The notes beneath the pieces were generated by a model that did no database searches, had not been told where the DNA came from, and saw only the letters and a program-made list of their open reading frames with translations. From positions 682,001-746,000 of the forward strand of contig CALSUJ010000001.1 of the NCBI GenBank assembly GCA_943789505.1: DNA of 64,000 bases, read 5' to 3'. How positions within the stretch are numbered: the stretch's first letter is position 1; each line of letters starts with the position of its first letter. The stretch is from an uncultured Flavobacteriales bacterium (GTDB lineage: Bacteria > Bacteroidota > Bacteroidia > Flavobacteriales > BACL11). Positions 45,021-54,975 of this stretch are shown here, one piece after another. The translations under genes were made by a program, and so were the position numbers.

Positions 45021-46212
45021 GGGTAAGAAAGTATTAATAGGAGTTACTGCTAGTATTGCAGCTTATAAAACAGCTGAATTAGTGAGACTATTTAAAAAAG
45101 AAGGAGCTTCAGTTCGAGTTATTCAAACTGAGGCTTCTTTAGCTTTTATTGCTCCGTTGACCTTAGCTACTTTATCCGAAAATCCGGTATTAACCAAAAT
45201 GGTTGATACTGATAGTGGTGTATGGAGTAATCATGTTGAATTAGGATTGTGGGCTGATATGATGGTAGTTGCTCCTTTGACTGCTAATACTATGGCAAAA
45301 ATGAAAAGTGGCGAATGTGATAATTTGCTTTTAGCAACTTATTTGTCCGCCAAATGTCCTGTTTTTTTTGCTCCTGCAATGGATTTGGATATGTATAAAC
45401 ATCCTTCAACAAAAGCGAATATTAGTACATTACAAGAATATGGAAATATTCTTATTCCTTCAGGATTTGGAGAGTTAGCTAGTGGTTTGGTAGGAGAGGG
45501 TAGGATGGCTGAACCATCTGAAATAATTGAAAGCATTATTGCAAAACTAAATAATGATTTGCCTTTAACAAATAAAAAAGTATTAATTACTGCTGGCCCA
45601 ACTCATGAATCTATTGATCCTGTACGTTTTATTGCTAATCGTTCATCAGGTAAAATGGGTATTGCATTAGCAATTGAGGCTGCAAATAATGGAGCTTTAG
45701 TTAGTTTAGTTTTAGGACCTACACATTTGGAATGTATCCATACTAATATTAAAGTTTACAAAGTAATTACCGCCTCACAAATGTATGAGCAAGTAAATGC
45801 TTGTTTTTCCACATCTGATATTGGTATTTTTACTGCTGCTGTTGCTGATTATAAACCAAATATTGTAGCAGAAAATAAGATTAAGAAATCAGATAATAAT
45901 TTAAATATTTCACTTGAAAAAACAGTTGATATTCTTGCGGAAATGGGGAATAAGAAAAGTGATGAGCAGTTTATTGTTGGTTTTGCATTAGAAACTGATA
46001 ATGAAGTTGAAAATGCAAAGAATAAATTAAAAGGAAAAAATTTAGATATGATTGTGTTGAATTCTTTAAATAATAAAGGTGCAGGCTTTCAACATAATAC
46101 TAACAAAATAACTATTATTGACAAGGCCAATAATATTTGTAATTTTGAGTTAAAGGACAAGAGTAAAGTTGCAAAAGATGTTATTGATAAAATAATTGAA
46201 TTAAGTGAATAA
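45013..46212 (+). CDS. coaBC: bifunctional phosphopantothenoylcysteine decarboxylase/ligase CoaBC
   Basis: The product is 399 residues. CoaBC makes 4'-phosphopantetheine for coenzyme A. The CoaC flavoprotein domain (1-180) has LIGVTASIAAYKTAELVR, the active-site region APLTANTMAKMKSGECDNLL and PVFFAPAMDLDMYKHPST. The CoaB domain (from 188) has VLITAGPTHESIDPVRFIANRSSGKMG, the CTP-binding region, and VGFALETDN. The next gene starts at a GTG overlapping its stop by 8 nt. Confidence 0.95.
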   Translation: MLKGKKVLIGVTASIAAYKTAELVRLFKKEGASVRVIQTEASLAFIAPLTLATLSENPVLTKMVDTDSGVWSNHVELGLWADMMVVAPLTANTMAKMKSGECDNLLLATYLSAKCPVFFAPAMDLDMYKHPSTKANISTLQEYGNILIPSGFGELASGLVGEGRMAEPSEIIESIIAKLNNDLPLTNKKVLITAGPTHESIDPVRFIANRSSGKMGIALAIEAANNGALVSLVLGPTHLECIHTNIKVYKVITASQMYEQVNACFSTSDIGIFTAAVADYKPNIVAENKIKKSDNNLNISLEKTVDILAEMGNKKSDEQFIVGFALETDNEVENAKNKLKGKNLDMIVLNSLNNKGAGFQHNTNKITIIDKANNICNFELKDKSKVAKDVIDKIIELSE

Positions 46213-47119
46213 GAAACTAGTTTTATATATATTATTTGGTGTGTTTGTTGTAAATACAAGTGCGCAAGAGTTACTGTGTAATGTCAGAGTGAATTCAAGT
46301 CAGGTTCAAACGAGTGATAGAAAGGTTTTTCAAACCATGCAGACTGAGATCTATGAGTTCATTAATAATAAAAAATGGTCTACTACTAATATTCAGAATG
46401 AAGAGCGTATAGAATGCACTATCATGATAAATATAAGTAAAAAAATCTCTAATGATGAGTTTGAAGGTTCAATACAAATTCAAAGTACACGACCTATTTA
46501 TGGGACTTCTTATAAATCTACTTTATTTAACTATTTAGATAATAATTTTAGATTTAATTATTTGGAATATCAGTCTCTTGAGTTTTCTGAATCTTCACAT
46601 ATGTCTAACCTTACATCAGTTCTTGCTTTCTATGTAAACATAGTATTAGGTTTAGATTTTTCTACTTTTTCTGAAGATGGTGGAAATGAGTATTTTAACA
46701 TGGCTCAAAAGATAGTAAGCAATGCTCAAAATGCTCCAGAAACAGGTTGGAAAGCTTTTGAAAGTAATAAAAACAGATATTGGTTAGCACATGATTTAAT
46801 GGATCAAAGATACTCTGATTTTCATATGTGTATGTATCGTTACCATAGGATGGGTATGGATAAACTAGGTGAAGAACCAGATGATGCTCGTTTTGAAATT
46901 ACAGAAGCACTTGAGAGTTTAAAAAGTATTTATCGTGAAAATACATCTGCTTTTATTCTGAAAATCTTCTTTGATGCTAAATCAGATGAGATTATTAAAA
47001 TCTATTCTGAAGCTTTCCCTAATGAAAAAGCTAGGATTGCTAAAACATTAATTGAGATTGATCCTTCTCACTCTACAAAATATGAGGCGATTACCAATTC
47101 TTCAGAAGGCGGTAAATGA
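46205..47119 (+). CDS. DUF4835 family protein (PorD-like, T9SS-associated)
   Basis: The product is 304 residues. It begins at a GTG, since no ATG fits, with a signal peptide ending near residue 20 (VVNTSAQELLCNVRV). The mature start 'QELxCxVxVNxxQVQxSDRxVFxxxxxxIxEFxNxxKW' is the DUF4835 signature. The C-terminal part contains FFDAKSDEIIKIYSEAF and a loose TPR-like end. DUF4835 has been linked to type IX secretion under the name PorD; I recall this link and am moderately sure of it. It lies in the conserved coaBC-DUF4835-recN order and overlaps both neighbours. Confidence 0.82.
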   Translation: MNKKLVLYILFGVFVVNTSAQELLCNVRVNSSQVQTSDRKVFQTMQTEIYEFINNKKWSTTNIQNEERIECTIMINISKKISNDEFEGSIQIQSTRPIYGTSYKSTLFNYLDNNFRFNYLEYQSLEFSESSHMSNLTSVLAFYVNIVLGLDFSTFSEDGGNEYFNMAQKIVSNAQNAPETGWKAFESNKNRYWLAHDLMDQRYSDFHMCMYRYHRMGMDKLGEEPDDARFEITEALESLKSIYRENTSAFILKIFFDAKSDEIIKIYSEAFPNEKARIAKTLIEIDPSHSTKYEAITNSSEGGK

Positions 47120-48753
47120 TAAAAAGTTTACACATTCAAAATTACGCTTTATTAAAAAATGTATTTATTAATTTTACGAATGGTTTTACTGTAGTTTCTG
47201 GAGAAACAGGTGCAGGTAAATCAATTATGTTGGATGCTTTATCACTTCTTTTAGGAAAAAGAGTTGAGCGTTTTTCAGCAGATGAAAATAGATCTAAAAG
47301 TACTATTGAGGCTATCTTTATAATTGATAGATCTAAAAAACAATTTTTTACTGATAATGATTTAGATTTTGAAGAAGAAACTGTAGTTAGGCGAGAGATA
47401 AATGCTATTGGAAAAAGTAGAGCATTTATTAATGATACACCAGTTTTATTACAAGTCTTAACTGCATTTGGAAAGCAAATTATTGAAATTCATTCTCAAC
47501 ATCAGTCAGTATTATTAAATGATGAGCAGGCTCAATTTTTGTTAATTGATCAGCTGGCAAAATCGGAAAAAGAACTATCAAGCTACCAGAGCGAGTTAAA
47601 GAAATATACTGCTTTAGTTTCAGCTTTAAATACTATTAAAAAATCAGGTAGTCTATCTTTGTCAGAGCTAGAATTTTTACAATTTCAGTTTGAGGAATTA
47701 AATACTGCAAATCTCATAGTTAATGAAAAAGAAGAGCTAGAAAATAAGATCTCATTATTAGAGAATGTTGATGGAATTTCAAATGCTATTGCTGAGGGAG
47801 AGCATTATTTAAATAATGAACAAGGAGTATTTGCCTCTTTAAGTGTTGTTAAAAGAAAATTGATTGAATTTGATACTTTTAGTGAATTGTCAACAAGATT
47901 AGAGGTTGTCCTAATAGAATTGAATGATATAAATTCAGAATTATCTGATATAAATAATAAGTTAAATGCTAATCCTGAAGAATTATTGAAATTTAATAAT
48001 CGTTTAGATATATTGAATAATTTATTGCTAAAACACAGGAAACAATTTATTGAAGAATTAATAGATTTAAAGCTTGAGATTGAGCAAAAAATTCAGCTCT
48101 CATCTTCCTTTGAAATACAAGTGATTGCAAAACATAAAGAAATAGATAAACAGATTTTAGTTTTAAAAGCTGCTGCTGAAGTTTTAAATACAAAGCGTAA
48201 TAAGGTGTTGCCGAAAATTAAGCAACAACTTCAGGAACATTTGCAACAATTAGGAATGCCTTATGGTAAGTTTGAGGTAGAATTTACTGAAATCAATCAG
48301 TTTTATCAAAATGGGAACACAACTATTTTATTTTTGTTTTCGGCCAATAAAGGAAGTGTCTTGCAGGAAGTGTCTAAAGTGGCTTCTGGGGGCGAGCTTT
48401 CCAGATTAATGTTGGCTGTAAAGTACATAACAGCTCAGTTGTCAAAAGTAAATATCCTTGTTTTTGATGAAATTGATACTGGTGTAAGTGGTGAAATTGC
48501 AAGTTTAATGGGAGATATGATGCTTAAGATTAGTAAAGAAAATCAGCTTATTGCAATATCTCACTTACCACAAATAGCATCTAAAGCAAATAGTCATCTA
48601 AAGGTAGTGAAAAGGATTGTTAATGGTAATACTATTTCGGATGTTGTTGCATTAAATCAGCAACAAAGAGTTGAGGAAATAGCGAAGCTATTAAGTGGTA
48701 AAAAATTAACAAAGGCAGCATTTGATAATGCTGAAGAGTTATTAAATCAATAA
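47116..48753 (+). CDS. recN: DNA repair ATPase RecN
   Basis: The product is 545 residues. RecN is an SMC-like protein in double-strand break repair. The Walker A motif GETGAGKS is at residues 29-36, close to the N-terminus as expected. The middle (about 155-360) is a coiled coil with long Glu/Lys/Leu heptads. The C-terminal ATPase half has SGGELSRLMLAVKYI (signature), the Walker B LVFDEIDTGVSGEIA and the H-loop AISHLPQIAS. It starts in the stop codon of the DUF4835 gene (ATGA). Confidence 0.95.
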   Translation: MIKSLHIQNYALLKNVFINFTNGFTVVSGETGAGKSIMLDALSLLLGKRVERFSADENRSKSTIEAIFIIDRSKKQFFTDNDLDFEEETVVRREINAIGKSRAFINDTPVLLQVLTAFGKQIIEIHSQHQSVLLNDEQAQFLLIDQLAKSEKELSSYQSELKKYTALVSALNTIKKSGSLSLSELEFLQFQFEELNTANLIVNEKEELENKISLLENVDGISNAIAEGEHYLNNEQGVFASLSVVKRKLIEFDTFSELSTRLEVVLIELNDINSELSDINNKLNANPEELLKFNNRLDILNNLLLKHRKQFIEELIDLKLEIEQKIQLSSSFEIQVIAKHKEIDKQILVLKAAAEVLNTKRNKVLPKIKQQLQEHLQQLGMPYGKFEVEFTEINQFYQNGNTTILFLFSANKGSVLQEVSKVASGGELSRLMLAVKYITAQLSKVNILVFDEIDTGVSGEIASLMGDMMLKISKENQLIAISHLPQIASKANSHLKVVKRIVNGNTISDVVALNQQQRVEEIAKLLSGKKLTKAAFDNAEELLNQ

Positions 48754-48756
48754 GTT

Positions 48757-48764
48757 TATATTTG
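48757..48764 (+). promoter_or_regulatory. -7 promoter element of fabI
   Basis: TATATTTG, 18 nt before the ATG at 48783. It begins 3 nt after the recN stop and overlaps an alternative start at 48762, which is therefore rejected. Confidence 0.6.
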
Positions 48765-48782
48765 CAAAATAAAATACACAAA

Positions 48783-49631
48783 ATGGCAAACAATATTTTA
48801 AAAGGAAAGAGGGGGATTATTTTTGGTGCTTTAGATAGTAAATCTATAGCTTGGAAAGTTGCACAACATGCACATGCTGAGGGTGCGAAATTTGTTCTAA
48901 CAAATGCACCTATTGCTTTGCGAATGGGTACAATTAACGAATTAGCTGAAGAAACTGGCTCTAAGGTTATTCCAGCTGATGCAACTTCAATGGAGGACTT
49001 GAAAGTGCTATATGAAGGAGCTATGGAAGAGTTAGGTGGAAAGATTGACTTTGTACTGCATTCTATTGGGATGTCAGTAAATGTACGTAAGGGAAAGGCT
49101 TATTATGAGCAAAACCACGATTGGACTATGAAAGGTTATGATGTTTCAGCTTTGTCATTCCATAAAACAATGCAAGCTGCTTGGGAATTAGATGCTTTAA
49201 GTGAGTGGGGGTCAGTTGTTGGACTTTCTTATATTGCTGCTCAAAGAGTATTTCATACATATAACGATATGGCAGACAACAAGGCTATGTTAGAATCTAT
49301 TGCAAGAAGTTTTGGTTACCATTACGGAATAAGAAGAAATGTGAGAGTAAATACAATTTCTCAATCACCAACAGATACTACTGCTGGTAGTGGAGTAGCT
49401 GGTTTTGATGGTTTTTACAGGTTCGCTAATGATCTTTCTCCTTTAGGAAACGCTACATCTGATGAGTGTGCAGATTATTGCATTTCTATGTTTTCTGATT
49501 ATACAAGAAAAGTAACTATGCAAAACTTATTTCATGATGGAGGTTTCTCTTTTACTGGAATGAGTGAAACAGCAATGGCTACTTATCTAAAAGTGATGGA
49601 AGATGAAAAAGAAGTTTCTGATAAAAAATAA
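48783..49631 (+). CDS. fabI: enoyl-[acyl-carrier-protein] reductase (NADH), FabI type
   Basis: The product is 282 residues. FabI completes each cycle of fatty-acid elongation and is the target of triclosan. It is an SDR-fold enzyme with an atypical nucleotide-binding start (LKGKRGIIFGALDSKSIAWKVA), VLHSIGMSVN and the catalytic Tyr-x6-Lys in FHTYNDMADNKA. It differs from the E. coli enzyme in an insert around KGKAYYEQNHDWTMKG. The cytoplasmic tetramer is expected. The convergent clpC gene ends 10 nt after its stop. Confidence 0.93.
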   Translation: MANNILKGKRGIIFGALDSKSIAWKVAQHAHAEGAKFVLTNAPIALRMGTINELAEETGSKVIPADATSMEDLKVLYEGAMEELGGKIDFVLHSIGMSVNVRKGKAYYEQNHDWTMKGYDVSALSFHKTMQAAWELDALSEWGSVVGLSYIAAQRVFHTYNDMADNKAMLESIARSFGYHYGIRRNVRVNTISQSPTDTTAGSGVAGFDGFYRFANDLSPLGNATSDECADYCISMFSDYTRKVTMQNLFHDGGFSFTGMSETAMATYLKVMEDEKEVSDKK

Positions 49632-49641
49632 TTATAATTTA

Positions 49642-52185
49642 CTAGCCTTTCTTGACTGACTTTTTTTGTTTTACCTTAGGTTTAGTTATTTTCATTGTTA
49701 GAGTAGATTTATCCTTGTTTAAGCTGACTTTAATTGTATCGCCTTCTTTTATTTGAGCATTTATTATCTCTTCTGATAACGGATCTTCAAAATATTTCTG
49801 AATAGCTCGTTTTAAAGGTCTGGCTCCAAATTTAGAATCAAATCCTTTTTCAGCAATAAAATCTTTAGCATCTTCCGATATTTTAACGGTATATCCTAAA
49901 GTGTCTATACGTTTTAATAAGCTATCCATTTCAATATCTATAATTTTATCAATATCTTTTTTCTCCAAACTATTGAATACAATTACATCATCAATTCTAT
50001 TTAAAAATTCAGGTGCAAAAGCTCTTTTTAAAGCTTTTTCAATTACTCCTTTTGAGTGATTGTCAGAATTATTAATTTTAGCTGTAGTGTTAAATCCTAT
50101 ACCTTGTCCGAAATCTTTTAATTGACGAGCTCCAATATTTGAAGTCATTATAATAATAGTATTCTTAAAACTAATTTTTCTTCCTAAGCTATCGGTCATC
50201 TGACCATCATCTAATGCTTGTAATAAAATATTAAATATATCAGGATGTGCTTTTTCAATTTCATCAAGTAAGATAACAGAATAGGGCTTTCTTCTTACTT
50301 TTTCAGTAAGCTGTCCACCTTCTTCATAGCCTACATATCCAGGTGGAGCTCCTACCAATCTACTTACTGCAAATTTTTCCATGTATTCACTCATATCTAA
50401 GCGGATAAGTGATTCTTGTGAGTCAAACATTTCTTCTGATAAAGCTTTGGTAAGTTGTGTTTTTCCAACACCTGTTGGTCCTAAGAAGATGAATGAACCA
50501 ATAGGTTTGTTTGGATCTTTTAGTCCAACTCTATTCCTGCGAATAGCTTTTACAACTTTCTCAACCGCTTCATCTTGTCCAATAATTTTGGCTTTAATAC
50601 TTTCTGTCATTGATGAAAGTTTCTTTCTTTCTTGTGACGCAATTCTGTTTACAGGAATTCCTGTCATTATTGAAACTACATCTGCTACATTTTCTTCTGA
50701 TACAATTTCTTTATGTGCTTTTAATTCCTTCTCCCATATATCTTTAGCATGTTCAAGTTGAGCGGTGATTTTCTTTTCACTATCTCGTAATTCAGCTGCT
50801 ATTTCAAATTTCTGCTTTTTGATAGCACCTTTTTTCTGAATTGTAATCTCATCTAGATTAGATTCTAAATTTATAATGTTTATTGGAACTTTAATATTAG
50901 TTATATGTACTCTTGATCCTGCTTCATCCAATGCATCAATAGCTTTGTCTGGTAAGAATCTATCATTCATGTACCTGTCTGTTAATATCACGCAAGCTTT
51001 TATTGCATCAGCAGTATAACTTACATTATGATGTTCTTCGTATTTAAACTTTATATTTGTAAGTATTTCTATTGTTTCATTAATTGAAGTAGGTTCAATC
51101 ATTACCTTTTGAAATCTTCTTTCTAAAGCGCCATCCTTTTCGATATGTTGACGGTATTCATCAAGGGTCGTTGCGCCAATGCATTGTAACTCCCCTTTTG
51201 CTAAGGCAGGCTTAAACATATTGGAAGCATCTAATGATCCTGAAGCGCCTCCAGCGCCAACTAAAGTATGTATTTCATCAATAAATAAAATGATATCAGG
51301 ATTTTTCTCTAATTCGCTAATGATTCCTTTCATTCTTTCTTCAAATTGCCCCCTATACTTAGTTCCAGCAACTAAAGCGGCTAAATCAAGCATTACAATT
51401 CTCTTGTTGAATAAAACTCTTGAGACTTTTCTTTGTACTATTCTAAGAGCTAAACCTTCAGCGATAGCGGATTTCCCAACTCCTGGTTCTCCAACTAAAA
51501 TTGGATTATTCTTTTTCCTTCTGCTTAGTATCTGGGATACTCTTTCAATTTCTTTGTGCCTTCCTACAACAGGATCTAACCTTCCTTCATTAGCGTATTT
51601 TGTCAGATCTCTTCCAAAATTATCCAAAACAGGTGTTAGGCTTTTAGAAGTTGATTTTGGTTTTTCAATTTTTGACGAGCCAAAAACATCATCATCTTCA
51701 TTTTCATCATCATCCTCAAAAGAATCATCATGTTTTGAGCTAATATCAATATTATGAGAATCATATTCTTCTAAAATTATTTCATAATTAAGATGTAAAT
51801 GCTTGAAGGATATGGTAACAATATTGCTTTTATCAAGAAGGATAGCTAGAAGTACATGAATTGTTTTTATCTCATCTTCTCCTAAGTTTTTACGCTCCAT
51901 TATTGATTTCTTAAGAATACGTTCTGTTTGTTTCTTGAAATCGATACTATCTTTATCAATATTAGTTCTACTGCTTTTTTTTGCAATATTACTTTCAATA
52001 ATAATGCGTAAATCTTTAGGGTCTATTCCTAAACCTTTTAATGTATCTATTGCAGTACCACCTCCTTCACGCAAGATACCTAAAAACAAATGTTCAACCC
52101 CAATACTTTCTCCTCCTAATCTAATTACCTCTTCTCTTACGTACGTAAAAACATCCTTCATTCTGTTTGAAAATCCTGTATTCAT
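49642..52185 (-). CDS. clpC: ATP-dependent Clp protease ATP-binding subunit ClpC
   Basis: The product is 847 residues. ClpC unfolds proteins and feeds them into ClpP. Two Clp_N repeats lie at residues 5-140 (VEHLFLGILREGGGTAID) and a Ser/Asp/Glu-rich linker follows (HDDSFEDDDENEDDDVFG). AAA domain 1 has Walker A GEPGVGKSAIAEGLA and LFIDEIHTLVGAGGASG. The middle domain has a UVR-like region (QKKGAIKKQKFEIAAELRD). AAA domain 2 has GPTGVGKTQLTKAL and VILLDEIEKAHPDIF. The tail is very basic (KPKVKQKKSVKKG). No ClpP gene is in the window. It is divergent from gyrA, with a 189-nt gap. Confidence 0.95.
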   Translation of the reverse strand: MNTGFSNRMKDVFTYVREEVIRLGGESIGVEHLFLGILREGGGTAIDTLKGLGIDPKDLRIIIESNIAKKSSRTNIDKDSIDFKKQTERILKKSIMERKNLGEDEIKTIHVLLAILLDKSNIVTISFKHLHLNYEIILEEYDSHNIDISSKHDDSFEDDDENEDDDVFGSSKIEKPKSTSKSLTPVLDNFGRDLTKYANEGRLDPVVGRHKEIERVSQILSRRKKNNPILVGEPGVGKSAIAEGLALRIVQRKVSRVLFNKRIVMLDLAALVAGTKYRGQFEERMKGIISELEKNPDIILFIDEIHTLVGAGGASGSLDASNMFKPALAKGELQCIGATTLDEYRQHIEKDGALERRFQKVMIEPTSINETIEILTNIKFKYEEHHNVSYTADAIKACVILTDRYMNDRFLPDKAIDALDEAGSRVHITNIKVPINIINLESNLDEITIQKKGAIKKQKFEIAAELRDSEKKITAQLEHAKDIWEKELKAHKEIVSEENVADVVSIMTGIPVNRIASQERKKLSSMTESIKAKIIGQDEAVEKVVKAIRRNRVGLKDPNKPIGSFIFLGPTGVGKTQLTKALSEEMFDSQESLIRLDMSEYMEKFAVSRLVGAPPGYVGYEEGGQLTEKVRRKPYSVILLDEIEKAHPDIFNILLQALDDGQMTDSLGRKISFKNTIIIMTSNIGARQLKDFGQGIGFNTTAKINNSDNHSKGVIEKALKRAFAPEFLNRIDDVIVFNSLEKKDIDKIIDIEMDSLLKRIDTLGYTVKISEDAKDFIAEKGFDSKFGARPLKRAIQKYFEDPLSEEIINAQIKEGDTIKVSLNKDKSTLTMKITKPKVKQKKSVKKG

Positions 52186-52374
52186 AACTTGTTGTTTTAA
52201 TTTAATCTAAATCTGCTGCAAGATACTTACTAAAAACCTATATTCTACAATAGTATTACTTCATTTTTTCTAACAAATATTGTTCATAACTTATAATGTA
52301 AAAATAATGTGTTTTACTATTATAAAATACGCAAATTTCTTTTATTTGTTACCTTAACGTAAAAAAGAAAATAT

Positions 52375-54975
52375 ATGTCATTGGGTGAGAAGATTATTCC
52401 TATTAATATTGAGGAGGAAATGAAGTCAAAGTACATTGATTATTCAATGTCAGTTATTGTGTCAAGAGCTTTGCCAGATGTAAGAGATGGATTGAAGCCG
52501 GTACACAGAAGGGTTTTGTTTGGAATGCATGAGCTAGGAATTAAATCTAATACAGCTTATAAGAAATCAGCAAGAATTGTTGGAGAGGTTTTAGGTAAGT
52601 TTCATCCCCATGGTGATACTTCAGTTTATGATGCTATGGTTCGTATGGCTCAACCTTGGAGTTTGCGTTATATGTTAGTTGATGGGCAAGGAAATTTTGG
52701 TTCTGTTGATGGAGACAACCCTGCGGCAATGCGTTATACAGAGGCAAGAATGCGTAAAACAGCAGAAGATATGTTGTTAGATATAGATAAAGAAACAATT
52801 GATTGGAACTTAAATTTTGATGATACATTAAAAGAGCCATCAGTTTTACCAGCAAGATTACCTGCTTTGCTTTTAAATGGTGCAACTGGTATTGCTGTAG
52901 GTATGGCAACTAATATGCCTCCACATAACATTACTGAGATTGTGAATGGTACTCTTGCTTACATTGAAAAGAGAGGTGATTTAGAAATTGCCGATTTAAT
53001 GGAGCATGTAAAAGCGCCTGACTTCCCAACAGGAGGGACAATTTATGGTTATGATGGAGTGCGTTCTGCTTTTGAAACTGGTAGAGGGCGGATTGTTATA
53101 AGGGCAAAGGTTCGTTTTGATGAGTCAGGTTCAAGAGAGCAAATTATTGTTGATGAGATTCCATATATGGTGAATAAGGCTAATATGATTAAGCAAACTG
53201 CTGATTTAGTAAATTCTAAAAAGTTAGATGGAATTGCTGATATTAGAGATGAATCAGATAGAAATGGAATGCGTATTGTTTATGATTTAAAGCGTGATGC
53301 AATTCCTAATATTGTGTTAAATAAATTATACAAGTACACTGCTCTACAGTCCTCATTTTCAGTTAATAATATCGCACTTGTAAAAGGTAGACCTCAGTTA
53401 TTAAACTTAAAAGAATTGATTGGTCATTTTGTAGATCATAGGCATGAAGTTTTAGTTAGAAAAACAAAATATGAATTAGCAGCAGCTGAAAAGAGAGCGC
53501 ATATTTTAGAGGGTTTATTAATTGCATTAGATAATTTAGATGCAGTAATTAAATTAATTCGTTCTTCTCGTACTCCAGAGGATGCTAGAAATGGATTGAT
53601 TAGTAATTTCAAATTATCGGAAGTACAGTCAAGAGCTATTTTGGACTTAAGGTTACAAAAGCTTACTGGCCTTGAGATGGATAAGATAAAAGCTGAGCAT
53701 GCTGAAATAATGGAAAGAATAGTCCAGCTAAACTTAATATTATCTGATGAAGATTTAAGATTCACAATGCTTGCTGATGATTTAAAAGAAGTAAAAGAAA
53801 AGTATGGTGATGAGAGAAGATCTAATATTGAATATTCTTCATCAGAAGTAAGTATTGAAGATATGATACCAAATGAGGAAGTATTAATTACTATTTCACA
53901 TTTAGGTTATATAAAAAGAACATCATTAACTGAATACCGATCACAAAATAGAGGTGGAGTAGGAAGTAAAGGTGCTACTACTAGAGATGAAGATTTTGTA
54001 GAAGAAATGGTAATGGCAAATAATCATGATTATATGTTATTCTTTACAGAACAGGGCAGATGTTTCTGGCTGAAAGTCTATGAAATCCCTGAAGGAGGAA
54101 AAACAGCAAAGGGTAGGGCTATACAAAATATGATTAACTTACCTAAGGATGATAAGGTTATGGCTTATATTAATACTAAGGATTTAAAAGATGAGGAATA
54201 CATTAATTCTCACTATATAGTAATGTGTACTAAGAAAGGAGTTATTAAAAAGACTTCATTAGAACAATACTCTCGTCCTAGAACAAATGGAATTAATGCA
54301 ATTACTATCCGTGAGGGAGATCAATTATTAGAAGCTAAAATGACTACTGGTAATTCTCAAATCATGATGGCTGTTAAATCAGGTAAATCGATCCGTTTTG
54401 AAGAAGAAAAAGTAAGATCAATGGGTCGTACTGCTGCAGGAGTAAGAGGAATTAGATTACCATCAGAAGATGATGAAGTTGTAGGAATGATTTGTATCAA
54501 TGATATGGAATCATCTGTTTTAGTAGTTTCTGAAAATGGATATGGTAAGCGTTCAGCTGTTGAGGATTACAGAATCACAAATAGAGGAGGGAAAGGAGTG
54601 AAAACCATTAATGTTACTGAGAAAACAGGTGGTTTAATTGCTCTTAAAAATGTTACTGATGCTGATGATTTAATGGTAATTAATAAGTCAGGAATTACAA
54701 TTAGAATTGGTGTAGACAGTTTAAGAGTAATGGGTAGAGCAACTCAAGGAGTGAAGATTATTAGATTGAGAGATGAGGATAGTATAGCTTCAGTTGCTAG
54801 TGTTTCTAAATGGGAAGAGGAGGAAGAGCTGTTATTAGATGAAGAAGGAAATGTAATTAAAAATGAAGTTGTTGATGCTATTGACAATGAAGATACAGTA
54901 ACTAATAAAACTTCTCCAGAAGAAAATGAAGACAATAATACGAACAAAAACAATGAGGAAAATGAAGAAAACTAA
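52375..54975 (+). CDS. gyrA: DNA gyrase subunit A
   Basis: The product is 866 residues. GyrA cuts and rejoins DNA while gyrase adds negative supercoils. The N-terminal breakage domain contains [21 protein letters not shown], the catalytic Tyr121 in [10 protein letters not shown] and the quinolone region [19 protein letters not shown], where Thr stands at the place of E. coli Ser83. The C-terminal beta-pinwheel begins near 500. The GyrA box is QNRGGVG, a departure from the usual Q(R/K)RGG(R/K)G. An acidic tail follows ([12 protein letters not shown], then Asn/Glu-rich). The M16 peptidase gene overlaps its end by 14 nt. Confidence 0.96.
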   Translation: MSLGEKIIPINIEEEMKSKYIDYSMSVIVSRALPDVRDGLKPVHRRVLFGMHELGIKSNTAYKKSARIVGEVLGKFHPHGDTSVYDAMVRMAQPWSLRYMLVDGQGNFGSVDGDNPAAMRYTEARMRKTAEDMLLDIDKETIDWNLNFDDTLKEPSVLPARLPALLLNGATGIAVGMATNMPPHNITEIVNGTLAYIEKRGDLEIADLMEHVKAPDFPTGGTIYGYDGVRSAFETGRGRIVIRAKVRFDESGSREQIIVDEIPYMVNKANMIKQTADLVNSKKLDGIADIRDESDRNGMRIVYDLKRDAIPNIVLNKLYKYTALQSSFSVNNIALVKGRPQLLNLKELIGHFVDHRHEVLVRKTKYELAAAEKRAHILEGLLIALDNLDAVIKLIRSSRTPEDARNGLISNFKLSEVQSRAILDLRLQKLTGLEMDKIKAEHAEIMERIVQLNLILSDEDLRFTMLADDLKEVKEKYGDERRSNIEYSSSEVSIEDMIPNEEVLITISHLGYIKRTSLTEYRSQNRGGVGSKGATTRDEDFVEEMVMANNHDYMLFFTEQGRCFWLKVYEIPEGGKTAKGRAIQNMINLPKDDKVMAYINTKDLKDEEYINSHYIVMCTKKGVIKKTSLEQYSRPRTNGINAITIREGDQLLEAKMTTGNSQIMMAVKSGKSIRFEEEKVRSMGRTAAGVRGIRLPSEDDEVVGMICINDMESSVLVVSENGYGKRSAVEDYRITNRGGKGVKTINVTEKTGGLIALKNVTDADDLMVINKSGITIRIGVDSLRVMGRATQGVKIIRLRDEDSIASVASVSKWEEEEELLLDEEGNVIKNEVVDAIDNEDTVTNKTSPEENEDNNTNKNNEENEEN

